Made by a program: the position numbers and the translations under genes
NCBI RefSeq assembly: GCF_025567095.1
Contig: NZ_JAOQJH010000010.1
Origin: Anthropogastromicrobium aceti
Lineage (GTDB): Bacteria > Bacillota > Clostridia > Lachnospirales > Lachnospiraceae
Length of the DNA: 64,000 bases
Strand: one strand, 5' to 3'
Notes under the pieces: model-generated
Seen by the model: the letters and a program-made list of their open reading frames with translations, nothing else
Told to the model about the DNA's origin: nothing
Database searches by the model: none
In this document: piece after piece, positions 30,043-39,922 of the stretch
How the letters are laid out: the number at the start of each line of letters is the position of its first letter
Numbering within the stretch: position 1 is the stretch's first letter

Positions 30043-32205
30043 ATGAAGATTATTAAAAGAAGCGGAGCAGAGGCAATCTTTGACGCAAATAAGATTGCAC
30101 AGGCCGTGAAAAAGGCCAATGACAGCGTGGTTGAGGCTGAAAGACTGAGCAATCATCAGATCGCTCATATTGTGGAAAAAGTAGAGAAGCAGTGCCTTGC
30201 AGTGAATCGTTCCTTAAACGTGGAAGAAATACAGGATCTTGTGGAGAATGCCATTATGCGTGAGCAGGCCTTCTCTGTAGCGCGAAATTATGTAAGGTAT
30301 CGTTATGAGCGCGAGTTAGCCAGAACACACAATACAACTGATGAACGTATCAAGAGTATTCTTGAGTGCAACAACGAAGAGGTAAAGCAGGAAAACTCAA
30401 ATAAGAATCCGACTGTAAACAGTGTACAAAGGGACTACATTGCAGGTGAGGTAAATAAGGATTTTACAAGAAGATTTTTGCTGCCAGAGGATATTGTGGA
30501 AGCACATGATGCTGGAATCATTCATTTCCATGATACAGATTATTATGCACAGCACATGCACAACTGTTGTCTGATTAATCTTGAGGACATGCTGCAAAAT
30601 GGCACTGTAATCAGTGAGACTATGCTTGAAAAGCCAAAGAGCTTTTCCACTGCATGTAACATTGCAACACAGGCCATCGCACAGGTAGCCAGCTCACAGT
30701 ATGGCGGACAGAGTATTTCACTGGCACATCTTGCACCTTTTGTACAGATCAGCCGTGAGAAATTCCGTCGTATGGTTCGCAAGGAGATGGAAGAAGCAGG
30801 AATCCCGGTAACAGAGGAGCAGATCAATCTTATCGCAGAAAAACGTGTAAAGGAAGAGATTAACCGTGGTGTTCAGGTAATTCAGTATCAGGTTATCACG
30901 CTTATGACAACAAATGGACAGGCACCGTTTATTACAGTATTTATGTATATTGATGAGGTACCGGAAGGTCAGACAAGAGAGGATCTTGTAGCGATTATCG
31001 AGGAGATGCTTCATCAGCGTATCAGAGGTGTCAAGAATGAGAAGGGTGTATGGATTACACCGGCATTCCCTAAGCTGATTTACGTACTCGAAGAGGATAA
31101 TATTCACGAGGACAGCAAGTATTATTATCTGACAAAGCTTGCTGCAGAGTGTTCAGCGAAGAGACTTGTTCCAGATTATATTTCCGAGAAGGTTATGAAG
31201 GAACTCAAAGATGGAAACTGCTATCCATGTATGGGATGTCGTTCCTTCCTGACTGTATATCATGATGAAAATAATAAGCCAAAGTTTTATGGCCGTTTCA
31301 ATCAGGGTGTTGTCACAATCAATCTTGTTGATGTTGCATGTTCATCAGGAAAGGATAAGGATCGTTTCTGGAAGATCTTTGATGAGCGTCTTGAACTGTG
31401 TCACCGTGCATTAATGTGTAGACATAATCGTTTAAAGGGAACACCGTCTGATGTTGCACCTATTTTGTGGCAGTATGGTGCACTAGCTCGTTTAAAGAAG
31501 GGCGAGACGATTGATAAGCTGTTATATAATGGCTATTCAACAATTTCCTTAGGCTATGCAGGTTTATGTGAGTGTGTTAAGTACATGACAGGAACAAGCC
31601 ATACTGATCCTCAGGCAACTCCATTTGCACTTGAGATTATGAAGCATATGAATGATGCATGTGCAAAGTGGAAGGCAGAGCATAACATTGATTTTAGCTT
31701 GTATGGAACACCGCTTGAGTCCACTACATATAAGTTTGCAAAGTGTCTGCAGAAGCGTTTTGGACTGATTCCTGGAATCACAGATAAGAATTACATCACA
31801 AACAGCTATCATGTTCATGTAACAGAAAAGATCAATGCATTTGATAAGCTGAAGTTCGAGTCTCAGTTTCAGAAGTTGTCTCCAGGTGGTGCAATCAGCT
31901 ATGTTGAGGTTCCAAACATGCAAAACAATATCGATGCTGTTCTTTCTGTCATGAAATATATTTATGAAAATATCATGTATGCCGAGTTAAATACAAAGAG
32001 TGATTATTGTCAGGTATGCGGCTACAATGGAGAGATACAAATTGTATCAGATGATGACGGAAAGCTTGTATGGGAGTGTCCAAATTGTGGAAACCGCAAT
32101 CAGGATAAGATGAATGTCGCAAGACGTACATGCGGCTACATCGGAACTCAGTTCTGGAATCAGGGAAGAACACAAGAGATTAAGGAACGTGTATTGCATC
32201 TGTAA
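30043..32205 (+). CDS. nrdD: Anaerobic (class III) ribonucleoside-triphosphate reductase
   Basis: The 720-residue enzyme reduces NTPs to dNTPs using a glycyl radical and formate, under strict anaerobiosis. It has an N-terminal ATP-cone (residues 1 to about 90, MKIIKRSGAEAIFDANKIAQ) for dATP feedback, the ten-stranded barrel with HFHDTDYYAQ and CCLINLEDML, a C-terminal zinc site (YCQVCG and WECPNCG) and the radical loop RRTCGYIGTQFW with Gly698. Two NrdR boxes control it. The activase gene nrdG, usually next door, does not follow; ruvA does. AGGGGGCTGCATA precedes the ATG. Confidence 0.97.
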   Translation: MKIIKRSGAEAIFDANKIAQAVKKANDSVVEAERLSNHQIAHIVEKVEKQCLAVNRSLNVEEIQDLVENAIMREQAFSVARNYVRYRYERELARTHNTTDERIKSILECNNEEVKQENSNKNPTVNSVQRDYIAGEVNKDFTRRFLLPEDIVEAHDAGIIHFHDTDYYAQHMHNCCLINLEDMLQNGTVISETMLEKPKSFSTACNIATQAIAQVASSQYGGQSISLAHLAPFVQISREKFRRMVRKEMEEAGIPVTEEQINLIAEKRVKEEINRGVQVIQYQVITLMTTNGQAPFITVFMYIDEVPEGQTREDLVAIIEEMLHQRIRGVKNEKGVWITPAFPKLIYVLEEDNIHEDSKYYYLTKLAAECSAKRLVPDYISEKVMKELKDGNCYPCMGCRSFLTVYHDENNKPKFYGRFNQGVVTINLVDVACSSGKDKDRFWKIFDERLELCHRALMCRHNRLKGTPSDVAPILWQYGALARLKKGETIDKLLYNGYSTISLGYAGLCECVKYMTGTSHTDPQATPFALEIMKHMNDACAKWKAEHNIDFSLYGTPLESTTYKFAKCLQKRFGLIPGITDKNYITNSYHVHVTEKINAFDKLKFESQFQKLSPGGAISYVEVPNMQNNIDAVLSVMKYIYENIMYAELNTKSDYCQVCGYNGEIQIVSDDDGKLVWECPNCGNRNQDKMNVARRTCGYIGTQFWNQGRTQEIKERVLHL

Positions 32206-32238
32206 GCTGCACATCTGTAAATTAATATAGTGTAAGAG

Positions 32239-32276
32239 AGACGTGTTGGGATTTTTATCTCATACACGTCTTTTCT
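32239..32276 (+). terminator. Terminator after nrdD
   Basis: AGACGTGT (32239-32246) and ACACGTCT (32264-32271) form a perfect 8-bp stem, followed by TTTCTTTC. Confidence 0.8.
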
Positions 32277-32282
32277 TTCATC

Positions 32283-32311
32283 TTGCCAAGCGCCTTTTTC
32301 CATGTTATACT
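32283..32311 (+). promoter_or_regulatory. Promoter of the ruvAB-zapA operon
   Basis: TTGCCA (32283-32288), 17 bp, TATACT (32306-32311), 48 nt before the ruvA start. Confidence 0.6.
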
Positions 32312-32359
32312 AAAGCGAACATGCCTTTTTGTTTTGAGGGCGTATTAAAGGAGAATGAA

Positions 32360-32968
32360 ATGATTTCCTATATTTCAGGAATATATGCCGGACACAGCAC
32401 AGATGCCGTGGTAATTGAGTGCGGCGGAATTGGTTTTTGTATCCGGGTACCGGAGACTGTTTTGAATCGTCTTCCGGCAAAGAACAGCGAATTTAAACTG
32501 TATACATATCTTCATGTGAAGGAAGATGCTATGCAGCTATATGGTTTTATAAGTAAAGAGGAACAGGAAATGTTTGAGCTGCTGATTGGTGTCAGCGGTA
32601 TTGGCCCGAAGGGAGCACTTGGCATTTTGTCAGCATTGTCAATGGACACACTTCGTTTTGCAATTTATGCACAGGATGCAAAGACGATTGCAAAGGCACC
32701 TGGCATTGGAATTAAGACAGCCCAGAAAATGATTCTTGAGTTAAAGGATAAAATTTCGCTTGCAGATACTCTTGGAGAGCAGTCTGCTATGGTTTCAGCT
32801 GATGCTGTGGATTCGAAAACTAATGCAAATCGTGCTGAGGCAATTGAGGCATTGACAGCACTTGGCTTTAGTGCATCTGAGGCAGTCAAAGCAGTCTCTG
32901 GAGTTAAGGATATTGAGACACTAAGTACAGAAGCAATAATTAAGGCTGCGTTAAAGAAAACATTGTAA
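32360..32968 (+). CDS. ruvA: Holliday junction DNA helicase subunit RuvA
   Basis: 202 residues from ATG 32360 (AAAGGAG upstream). RuvA binds four-way DNA junctions as a tetramer and recruits RuvB. Domain I is an OB-fold (MISYISGIYAGHSTDAVVIE), domain II has two helix-hairpin-helix motifs (LLIGVSGIGPKGALGIL and IAKAPGIGIKTAQKMILELK), and domain III (about 155-202: EAIEALTALGFSASEAVKAV) contacts RuvB. RuvB is encoded 83 nt downstream. Confidence 0.96.
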   Translation: MISYISGIYAGHSTDAVVIECGGIGFCIRVPETVLNRLPAKNSEFKLYTYLHVKEDAMQLYGFISKEEQEMFELLIGVSGIGPKGALGILSALSMDTLRFAIYAQDAKTIAKAPGIGIKTAQKMILELKDKISLADTLGEQSAMVSADAVDSKTNANRAEAIEALTALGFSASEAVKAVSGVKDIETLSTEAIIKAALKKTL

Positions 32969-33051
32969 AAACCGCGGTGTCAGAAATTGTGTCTGCAGTG
33001 TCTGCTGTATATCTGGCCGAATAACTGCGAAGAAAAGAACAGAGGAACAAC

Positions 33052-34053
33052 ATGGAAAGAAGAATTATCACGACCCAGCTCGAAGAAAATGAAAACGTGC
33101 TGGAAAACCATCTCAGGCCGCAGTATCTGTCAGAGTATATCGGACAGGAAAAAGCCAAGGAGATTTTGAAAGTATATATAGAGGCAGCAAAGAAGCGAAA
33201 AGAAGCACTAGATCATGTCCTTTTATATGGTCCTCCGGGACTGGGAAAGACGACACTTGCCGGAATTATTGCAAATGAGATGGGCAGCAATATTAAAATT
33301 ACGTCAGGTCCAGCCATTGAAAAGCCAGGCGATATGGCAGCTATTTTAAACAGTCTGTCTGAAAATGATGTGCTTTTTGTCGATGAAATTCATCGCCTGA
33401 GCCGTCAGGTCGAGGAAGTTTTATATCCGGCAATGGAGGATTTTGAGATTGATATAATGATCGGAAAGGGCGCGACAGCGCGTTCTATCCGTTTAGACCT
33501 GCCTAAATTTACATTAGTGGGTGCAACAACAAGAGTTGGTCTTTTAACAGCACCTCTTCGTGACAGATTTGGTGTTGTGCATAAGCTTGATTTTTATACG
33601 ACAAATGAGCTTGTGCAAGTGCTTGAGCGTTCTGCTAATGTACTGGATGTTACGCTTGAGAAAGAAGGTGCGTTAGAGCTTGCTCGCCGCTCAAGAGGAA
33701 CACCGCGTCTTGCAAACCGTCTGTTAAAGCGTGTGCGTGATTTTGCGCAGGTACGTTATGACAGTGTTATCACAAAAGAAGTTGCAGAGTATGCACTTGA
33801 TCTTCTTGAGGTAGATCGCCTTGGACTTGACAAGGGAGACCGCGCAATTTTAGAGACAATTGCAGATAAGTTTGGCGGCGGTCCGGTGGGATTAGATACA
33901 ATCGCAGCTGCATTAGGCGAAGATTCAGGCACGATTGAGGACGTTTATGAGCCATATTTGATTCAAAACGGACTGATCGAGCGTACACCAAGAGGAAGAG
34001 CAATCACACGTTTAGCTTATGAGCACCTTCACAGACCGGTGCCTAAAGTATGA
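33052..34053 (+). CDS. ruvB: Holliday junction branch migration ATPase RuvB
   Basis: The 333-residue AAA+ motor drives branch migration together with RuvA. Walker A is GPPGLGKTTLA (near residue 65), Walker B FVDEIHRLSRQVEE, sensor and arginine-finger region LVGATTRVGLLTAPLRDRFG, and the C-terminal winged helix (DRAILETIADKFGGGPVG and the TPRGR end). Length is canonical. The zapA start follows 22 nt after the stop, so they share a transcript. GAGGAAC precedes the ATG. Confidence 0.97.
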   Translation: MERRIITTQLEENENVLENHLRPQYLSEYIGQEKAKEILKVYIEAAKKRKEALDHVLLYGPPGLGKTTLAGIIANEMGSNIKITSGPAIEKPGDMAAILNSLSENDVLFVDEIHRLSRQVEEVLYPAMEDFEIDIMIGKGATARSIRLDLPKFTLVGATTRVGLLTAPLRDRFGVVHKLDFYTTNELVQVLERSANVLDVTLEKEGALELARRSRGTPRLANRLLKRVRDFAQVRYDSVITKEVAEYALDLLEVDRLGLDKGDRAILETIADKFGGGPVGLDTIAAALGEDSGTIEDVYEPYLIQNGLIERTPRGRAITRLAYEHLHRPVPKV

Positions 34054-34075
34054 GATTTTTGAGGGTTTTAAGAAC

Positions 34076-34561
34076 ATGGAAAGAAATAGTACAGATGTTA
34101 TAATAGAAGATAAGGTGTATAAGATCAGCACCGATCAGGACGCATCCTACGTAAGAGAGCTTGCAGAGTATATTAATGAAAAAATGGAGCTTTTGCATCG
34201 TCAGTCAGCGTACAGCAAGCAGGCAAATGCTTTTCGCCAGATCATTTTGCTTATGAATATGGCAGATGATTACTGTCACATGAAGCAGCAGGCAGAGGAA
34301 GCAACAAGAAAGTACGAGCAGCAGGAAGCAGAATTTTACAATATGAAGCGCGAGATGGTCAATATGCAGATGACAATAGCAAGCTTAAAAAAGCAGCTGC
34401 AGGAGAAGCCTCAGACGCAGGCAGTATGTCCATATCTGCAGTCGTTAGCAAAAGAGACAGAGGCAAAAAATACACAGAACGCGCAGGCATCACAAGAGAA
34501 AAAACAATATCCGCCGTATGGATCATTCGCAAACAGTGCAGCGGTACACAAGAAAAAATAA
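34076..34561 (+). CDS. zapA: Cell division protein ZapA
   Basis: 161 residues from ATG 34076. The N-terminal ZapA domain binds FtsZ (DVIIEDKVYKIST, YVRELAEYINEKM, and the AFRQIILLMNMADDY helix), followed by a coiled coil (about 75-125, QQAEEATRKYEQQEAEFYNMKR). ZapA bundles FtsZ filaments at midcell. The C-terminal extension after the coiled coil (about 40 residues, polar, ending in lysines) is longer than in short bacterial ZapA proteins. The gene closes the ruvAB operon, before a terminator. Confidence 0.88.
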   Translation: MERNSTDVIIEDKVYKISTDQDASYVRELAEYINEKMELLHRQSAYSKQANAFRQIILLMNMADDYCHMKQQAEEATRKYEQQEAEFYNMKREMVNMQMTIASLKKQLQEKPQTQAVCPYLQSLAKETEAKNTQNAQASQEKKQYPPYGSFANSAAVHKKK

Positions 34562-34569
34562 ACTATAGA

Positions 34570-34600
34570 AAAGCCCGGGCAGTGTGCCGGGGCTTTGTGC
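34570..34600 (+). terminator. Terminator after zapA
   Basis: AAAGCCC (34570-34576) and GGGCTTT (34590-34596) with inner GGCA/TGCC pairing, followed by GTGCTTT. Confidence 0.8.
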
Positions 34601-34656
34601 TTTAAGTTAATAGTTATTAATTAAAGATAATTTACAAGGAAAGGCAGGCATAAAAG

Positions 34657-36876
34657 ATGAAACAAATAGCAGAGCTGCTTGCACCAGCCGGGTCTGTAGA
34701 GACGATGTACGCGGCCTTTGCGGCAGGTGCAGATGCTGTATATATAGGAGGAAGCCGCTTTGGAGCGAGAGCCTATGCAGACAATGCAGAGAGTGAATCA
34801 CTTTTAGATGCGATTGATTATGCGCATTTGCATGGAAAAAAATTATATCTTACTGTCAACACGTTATTAAAAGAACAGGAAATGGATGAACTGTATGAGT
34901 ATCTTTTGCCTTTTTATCGCCAGGGACTTGATGCAGTGATTGTGCAGGATTTTGGTGTCTTTCGCAGTGTGCGTGAGTGGTTTCCGGATCTGGCGATTCA
35001 TGCCAGCACACAGATGATAATGAGCGGAGAACTTTCAGCAGAAAAATTAAAAGAACTCGGTGCAACGCGTATAGTAACACCACGTGAGCTTTCACTTAAT
35101 GAGATTCGCAGCATTCATAAAAGCTGTGATCTGGAAATTGAGAGCTTTGTGCATGGAGCACTTTGCTATTGCTACTCAGGTCAGTGTCTGTTTTCGAGTA
35201 TTGCAGGCGGACGAAGCGGCAACAGAGGACGCTGTGCGCAGCCATGTCGTATGGCGTATAGCGTTGAACAAAATGGAAAAGTGATTTTGCCGCAGCAAAA
35301 GGGCTATATTTTAAGTCCAAAGGATCTATGTACAATAGAAATTTTACCCAAACTTATAGAGGCAGGAGTGTATTCCCTTAAAATTGAAGGAAGAATGAAA
35401 AAGCCAGAGTACACAGCAGGTGTAGTCAGCATTTACCGCAAGTATCTTGATCGTTATCTGGCAAATCCCAAAGCACCATATCGTGTGTCTGAGGCAGACA
35501 AGAAGCATTTGCTTGGTCTGTTTAACAGAAAAGGATTTACAGATGGCTATTATACAAGACATAACGGCACTTCCATGATAACATATACGGCACCTGATTT
35601 TCGTGCAGGAGAGGATGTATTCCTTGAAAAGATCCGTACCGACTATATTGGAACAAAATTGAAAGAAAATATAAAAGGAACGGTAAAGATTTATCAGGGA
35701 AAACCTGCTATACTATCTGTGACTGCGGCTGCAGCGTGTGAAGATGGTAACGTGAGCGTGCTGCAAAAAAAAGAGATTACTGTCAGTGCAGGCATGGTGC
35801 AGGAAGCAAAAAGCCGTCCGCTCACAAAGGAAGCTATTCAAAAGCAAATGGAAAAGCTTGGCGATACTGATTTTTCATGGGAGTCTCTTATGATTGAGAC
35901 AGATGAAGCATCATTTTGCCCAGTTGGTGTGCTAAATGAGCTTAGAAGAGCAGGAGTACAGTCAATCAAAGATGAGCTTCTTAAAGTATGGCACAGAGAA
36001 TCTGTCATATCAGGAGAGACTTTCAAAGAGAAAGCACAGAAGACAGTGACAGATGTGCAAGATTTGGCATTGATTTGGCATGCATCGGCTGAGACAAAAG
36101 AGCAATTTGAAGTGCTTTTATCGCAGGATTGGATTAGTCAGGTGACAATTGACAGTCATATATGTGAGCCAGATCAATATGAGAAATTCGTGCAAAAAGC
36201 ACATCAGGCAGGAAAAATGTGTTTCTTATATTTGCCAAAGGTCTTTCGTCAGGAGAATGAGCCATGGTATTTAGAGCATAAAGAAATCATTAGTGCTGCA
36301 GGCTTTGATGGCATTTTGGCTTCTACGCCGGAGGCGTGGCTATTTGCGCAGAAGTATCTGCTGCCAGGAAAGGTATCAGCTGATCATAGTTTGTATAGCT
36401 GGAATACACAGGCTGCGAAGGAGCTTTCTTCATGGGGAAATCAATACAGGACGCTTTCTGTTGAGCTAAATAGAAAAGAGTTGGAAGCATCGGCAGATTT
36501 GACAAGCGAACTTATTGTGTATGGCAGGCTTCCAATGATGGTGTCTGCACAGTGTATTTGTAAAAATACGATTGGATGTAAAAAACAGCCAGTAGAACTG
36601 ACACTTGTAGACCGAATGAGAAACCGTTTTCCTGTTAAAAATAATTGCAGGGAATGTTATAACGTGATTTATAACAGTCTGCCGCTGTCTCTGGCCGATC
36701 AGTGGTCGTCTGTGCGCACACTTTCGCTTCGCAGTGTAAGATTAAGTTTTACTACAGAAACACAAACGCAGATGGCAGAGGTATTAGCTGTATACAAAGA
36801 GCTTGCTAAGACAGGAAAGACGTCGGCAAAACTTGAAAATACAACACGCGGTCATTATAAAAGAGGCGCTGAGTAA
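34657..36876 (+). CDS. U32-family protein with DUF3656 (collagenase-like / RNA hydroxylation type)
   Basis: A 739-residue protein. Residues 1 to about 320 are the peptidase U32 domain with the family signature ESFVHGALCYCYSGQCLFSS and further cysteines (RCAQPCRM) that may hold a cluster; a DUF3656-like central region and a C-terminal part ending in NNCRECYNVIYNS follow. Some U32 members (TrhP, RlhA) are needed for RNA hydroxylation, and others were reported as collagenases, so the annotation as peptidase is doubtful. GGAAAGGCAGG precedes the ATG. It is followed by the SEDS-PBP pair after 42 nt. Confidence 0.88.
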   Translation: MKQIAELLAPAGSVETMYAAFAAGADAVYIGGSRFGARAYADNAESESLLDAIDYAHLHGKKLYLTVNTLLKEQEMDELYEYLLPFYRQGLDAVIVQDFGVFRSVREWFPDLAIHASTQMIMSGELSAEKLKELGATRIVTPRELSLNEIRSIHKSCDLEIESFVHGALCYCYSGQCLFSSIAGGRSGNRGRCAQPCRMAYSVEQNGKVILPQQKGYILSPKDLCTIEILPKLIEAGVYSLKIEGRMKKPEYTAGVVSIYRKYLDRYLANPKAPYRVSEADKKHLLGLFNRKGFTDGYYTRHNGTSMITYTAPDFRAGEDVFLEKIRTDYIGTKLKENIKGTVKIYQGKPAILSVTAAAACEDGNVSVLQKKEITVSAGMVQEAKSRPLTKEAIQKQMEKLGDTDFSWESLMIETDEASFCPVGVLNELRRAGVQSIKDELLKVWHRESVISGETFKEKAQKTVTDVQDLALIWHASAETKEQFEVLLSQDWISQVTIDSHICEPDQYEKFVQKAHQAGKMCFLYLPKVFRQENEPWYLEHKEIISAAGFDGILASTPEAWLFAQKYLLPGKVSADHSLYSWNTQAAKELSSWGNQYRTLSVELNRKELEASADLTSELIVYGRLPMMVSAQCICKNTIGCKKQPVELTLVDRMRNRFPVKNNCRECYNVIYNSLPLSLADQWSSVRTLSLRSVRLSFTTETQTQMAEVLAVYKELAKTGKTSAKLENTTRGHYKRGAE

Positions 36877-36918
36877 AAAAAGGTCAGCAGTATACTAGAC
36901 AACGAAAGGGAAGAATAG

Positions 36919-38259
36919 ATGACAACATTATTAACGAGTGTATGTAAATATTCGATGATCATTGTGATGATCTTATATACGGTGCTGGCATTTTGGTCAC
37001 TTCGATATAAGAGTGTTGAAAATATGAGAGGGTGTTATTGGGGAATGAACCTTTTGACCTTTTCATTTTTGACACTAGGTTTTGCTGTGATCGCAGTGAA
37101 AGAGAGAAACATACTGATAGTGGGCTACTATGCAGCTATTATGCTTTATTTTATGGTGTATCTACTTGTATACCGCCATATGTACAAAAAAGCAAATTTA
37201 GCGCTGCTAAGCCATATGCTTATGTTTTTGTCAATTGGTTTTATACTGCTTACAAGGCTAAATCCAAAACAGTCAATAAAGCAGTATATTATAGTAGTAG
37301 GTTCCTCTGTGCTTACACTAATAGTTCCCAAAATGTTTGCAAAACTGAAGGCTGCACGTAACTGGGCAATTGTGATGGGCATCATCGGTATTTTGATGCT
37401 TGGCATAGTGCTTGTGCTTGGTAAAATTACAAGAGGTGCAAATCTTTACATCAATCTGGGATTTTTCAGCTTTCAGCCGTCTGAGTTTGTAAAGATAAGC
37501 TTTGTATTGCTGATTGCGGTACTGCTTCGTGAGCGCACAGATATAAAGCGTGTACTCTTGTCAGCAGTAATCGCAGCAGTTCACGGAATAATTCTTGTTG
37601 CCTCAAGAGACCTTGGTGCTGCACTCATTTTCTTTGTTTCTTACTTGATGATGTTATATGTGGCAACGAAACAGAAAGCTTATCTTTTTATTGGATTGAT
37701 TGTCGGCTTTTTTGCCTGCATCGCAGCGTATTATCTGTTTGCCCATGTGCGTGTGCGTGTTCAGACATGGCTTCATCCATTTGCTGATTTTTACGGAAAA
37801 GGAAATCAGATTGGAAATTCCTTGTTTGGAATTGGAACAGGCGGATGGTTCGGACAGGGACTTTACAAAGGACAGCCATCTAAAACACCAGAGGTTATCA
37901 TGGACTGTATCTTTACAGCAGTCTGCGAGGAGCTTGGCGGTATCATTGGCATTTGTCTGATTTTAATTTGTATTGCATGTCTGTTAATGTTTATTGCAGT
38001 CGCAGCAGAGCTGTATCTTCCATTTTATAAGCTGATTGGAATTGGTCTTACAGCCATATATGGCACACAGGTCTTTTTGACAATCGGAGGCGGAATTAAA
38101 TTTATTCCGCTTACAGGTGTAACACTTCCACTAGTCAGCTATGGAGGAAGCTCTGTGTTAAGTACATTTATTATTTTTGGAATCATGCAGGAACTGTATA
38201 TCAAACGTCAGAATGAGGTGGAAAGACTTGAGAGAATCAAAGAAAGAGTCCATTATTAA
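36919..38259 (+). CDS. FtsW/RodA/SpoVE-family (SEDS) peptidoglycan polymerase
   Basis: The 446-residue membrane protein has about ten helices. SEDS hallmarks are present: GANLYINLGFFSFQPSEFVKISF, the catalytic-loop region ending IGNSLFGIGTGGWFGQGLYKGQPSKTPEV, FTAVCEELGG and GVTLPLVSYGGSSVL. These proteins polymerise lipid II with a class B PBP, and here the following gene encodes one. The N-terminal 80 residues form two or three extra helices. Whether it serves elongation, division or sporulation cannot be decided. Its last 32 nt overlap the PBP gene, implying coupled translation. Confidence 0.9.
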   Translation: MTTLLTSVCKYSMIIVMILYTVLAFWSLRYKSVENMRGCYWGMNLLTFSFLTLGFAVIAVKERNILIVGYYAAIMLYFMVYLLVYRHMYKKANLALLSHMLMFLSIGFILLTRLNPKQSIKQYIIVVGSSVLTLIVPKMFAKLKAARNWAIVMGIIGILMLGIVLVLGKITRGANLYINLGFFSFQPSEFVKISFVLLIAVLLRERTDIKRVLLSAVIAAVHGIILVASRDLGAALIFFVSYLMMLYVATKQKAYLFIGLIVGFFACIAAYYLFAHVRVRVQTWLHPFADFYGKGNQIGNSLFGIGTGGWFGQGLYKGQPSKTPEVIMDCIFTAVCEELGGIIGICLILICIACLLMFIAVAAELYLPFYKLIGIGLTAIYGTQVFLTIGGGIKFIPLTGVTLPLVSYGGSSVLSTFIIFGIMQELYIKRQNEVERLERIKERVHY

Positions 38260-39871
38260 CGAGAAAGAAGCAGCTGTAAAGAAAAACGAAGAAGTAAAAC
38301 CAGAAAAAAAGAATGAAGAAACAGCTGCAGAGAAACAGGAGCAAAAGCCAGAAATCAAAAAAGAAAAAATAAAACAAGAAGAAATAAAACAAGAACCAAA
38401 GGCGCAGAAAAAAGTAAAAAACACCACTAAAAAAGAGGTAAAAAAAGAAAAAAAGCCGACAAGCCGCCAGCATGAAATTAAAGTGGCAGGTACAATTTTA
38501 GTATCACTGCTTGGTGCAATGCTTTTGTATTTTATTTATTTTGAGGTGAAAGGAAAGGATGATGTTCTTTCAAGTAAATATAATACAAGACAGCAAAATA
38601 TGGCACAGCTGATTCGAAAGGGCGATATTGTTACAAGTGATGGTGTTGTAGTGGCGACTACGCAGACAAGAGAGGATGGAACTGAGGTGCGCGCATATCC
38701 ATACACAAATTGGTATGCGCATACAGTAGGTTATTCCGTGCTTGGTGGCTATGGTCTTGAAGATACTCAGAAGTTAAATCTTCTGACAAGTCATGTTGAT
38801 TTTTGGACAAAGTTAAAAAATGAGTTTCTTGGTGTTAAGACACAGGGAGATACGCTTGTGACAACACTTGATTCTGGTTTGCAGGATTTTTGTTATAGAC
38901 AACTTGATGGAAGGACAGGCTCAATTACTGTGGTGGAGCCATCTACTGGAAAGATTTTGGCTATGGTTTCTTCGCCTAATTTTGATCCAAACACAGTAGA
39001 GGAGCAATGGAGCTGGCTGACATCAGAGGAAAATACAACGCAGAACATGATGAATCATGCAACGCAGGGAACTTATCCTCCTGGATCTACCTTTAAGCTT
39101 ATTACATTACTTGAATATATTCGTGAAAATCCAGATACATGGCAGGATTTTCACTATACTTGCACCGGAACATATACAAACGGTGATTACGTTGTAAACT
39201 GTCATGATGGTGTTGCGCATGGAGAACTGGATATTTATGGAATTTTAGGTATGTCGTGCAATGGCGCGTTTGATACGATAGCACAGACACTTAATTCAAC
39301 AAAATGGCAGAAGCTGGCAGAGGATTTTGGATACAATCAAAGTGACAGAAGTCAGGTGGATTTCCCGTACAAAAAGAGCCATTTTGATATTGCCTCAGAT
39401 GACAGCGTGTGGTCAAGAATGCAGCTTGCCATTGGACAGGGAACAACAACTGTAACACCGTTATTAAATCTGATGATGTATGCAGCTATCGCAAATGATG
39501 GTGTAATGATGACACCTTATCTGGTAGATCACTATCTGGATGCAGATGGAAATGTTGTAGAACAGACAAAGCCAAAGGCGCTGCGCAGTGTGTGCACAAA
39601 GGCAGAAGCAGAACTGATGGATGAATTTCTAACATATGTTATTACAAATGGAACGGCAGCAGCCGGAGGCAGCCAATATGCGAGAGTATCTGGAAAAACA
39701 GGATCAGCGCAGTATGATTCCACAAAAAATTATCATGCATGGTTCTGTGGTTATGGAACAAATGATGTAAGTGAAATCGCAGTATGTGTCATGATTGAAA
39801 AGGGCGGTGCCGGCGGAATTGTTGCAGCACCGGTTGCGGGACAAATTTTTGATTATTATTTCAGCAGATAA
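38228..39871 (+). CDS. Class B penicillin-binding protein (transpeptidase) with charged N-terminal tail
   Basis: About 547 residues from TTG 38228, chosen since GAGGTGG lies 6 nt upstream; an ATG at 38213 is the alternative. The first about 80 residues are almost wholly Lys/Glu, with repeats such as KIKQEEIKQEPK, followed by one membrane helix (TILVSLLGAMLLYFIYF). The transpeptidase domain has all three motifs: STFK (serine nucleophile, in YPPGSTFKL), SCNGAF (SxN) and SGKTGSAQ (KTG). The dimerisation part upstream is small. It cross-links peptidoglycan made by the SEDS partner. The long basic-acidic cytoplasmic tail is unusual for the class. Confidence 0.9.
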   Translation: MRESKKESIINEKEAAVKKNEEVKPEKKNEETAAEKQEQKPEIKKEKIKQEEIKQEPKAQKKVKNTTKKEVKKEKKPTSRQHEIKVAGTILVSLLGAMLLYFIYFEVKGKDDVLSSKYNTRQQNMAQLIRKGDIVTSDGVVVATTQTREDGTEVRAYPYTNWYAHTVGYSVLGGYGLEDTQKLNLLTSHVDFWTKLKNEFLGVKTQGDTLVTTLDSGLQDFCYRQLDGRTGSITVVEPSTGKILAMVSSPNFDPNTVEEQWSWLTSEENTTQNMMNHATQGTYPPGSTFKLITLLEYIRENPDTWQDFHYTCTGTYTNGDYVVNCHDGVAHGELDIYGILGMSCNGAFDTIAQTLNSTKWQKLAEDFGYNQSDRSQVDFPYKKSHFDIASDDSVWSRMQLAIGQGTTTVTPLLNLMMYAAIANDGVMMTPYLVDHYLDADGNVVEQTKPKALRSVCTKAEAELMDEFLTYVITNGTAAAGGSQYARVSGKTGSAQYDSTKNYHAWFCGYGTNDVSEIAVCVMIEKGGAGGIVAAPVAGQIFDYYFSR

Positions 39872-39922
39872 AAAAAACCTTGAAACTGTATGCATTTTCA
39901 AGTATACTTATTTTATATGATG

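Noticed and set aside
38237..38473. Phe/Leu-rich minus-strand open frame
   Set aside because: It is the antisense of the Lys/Glu low-complexity PBP tail, not a membrane protein gene.
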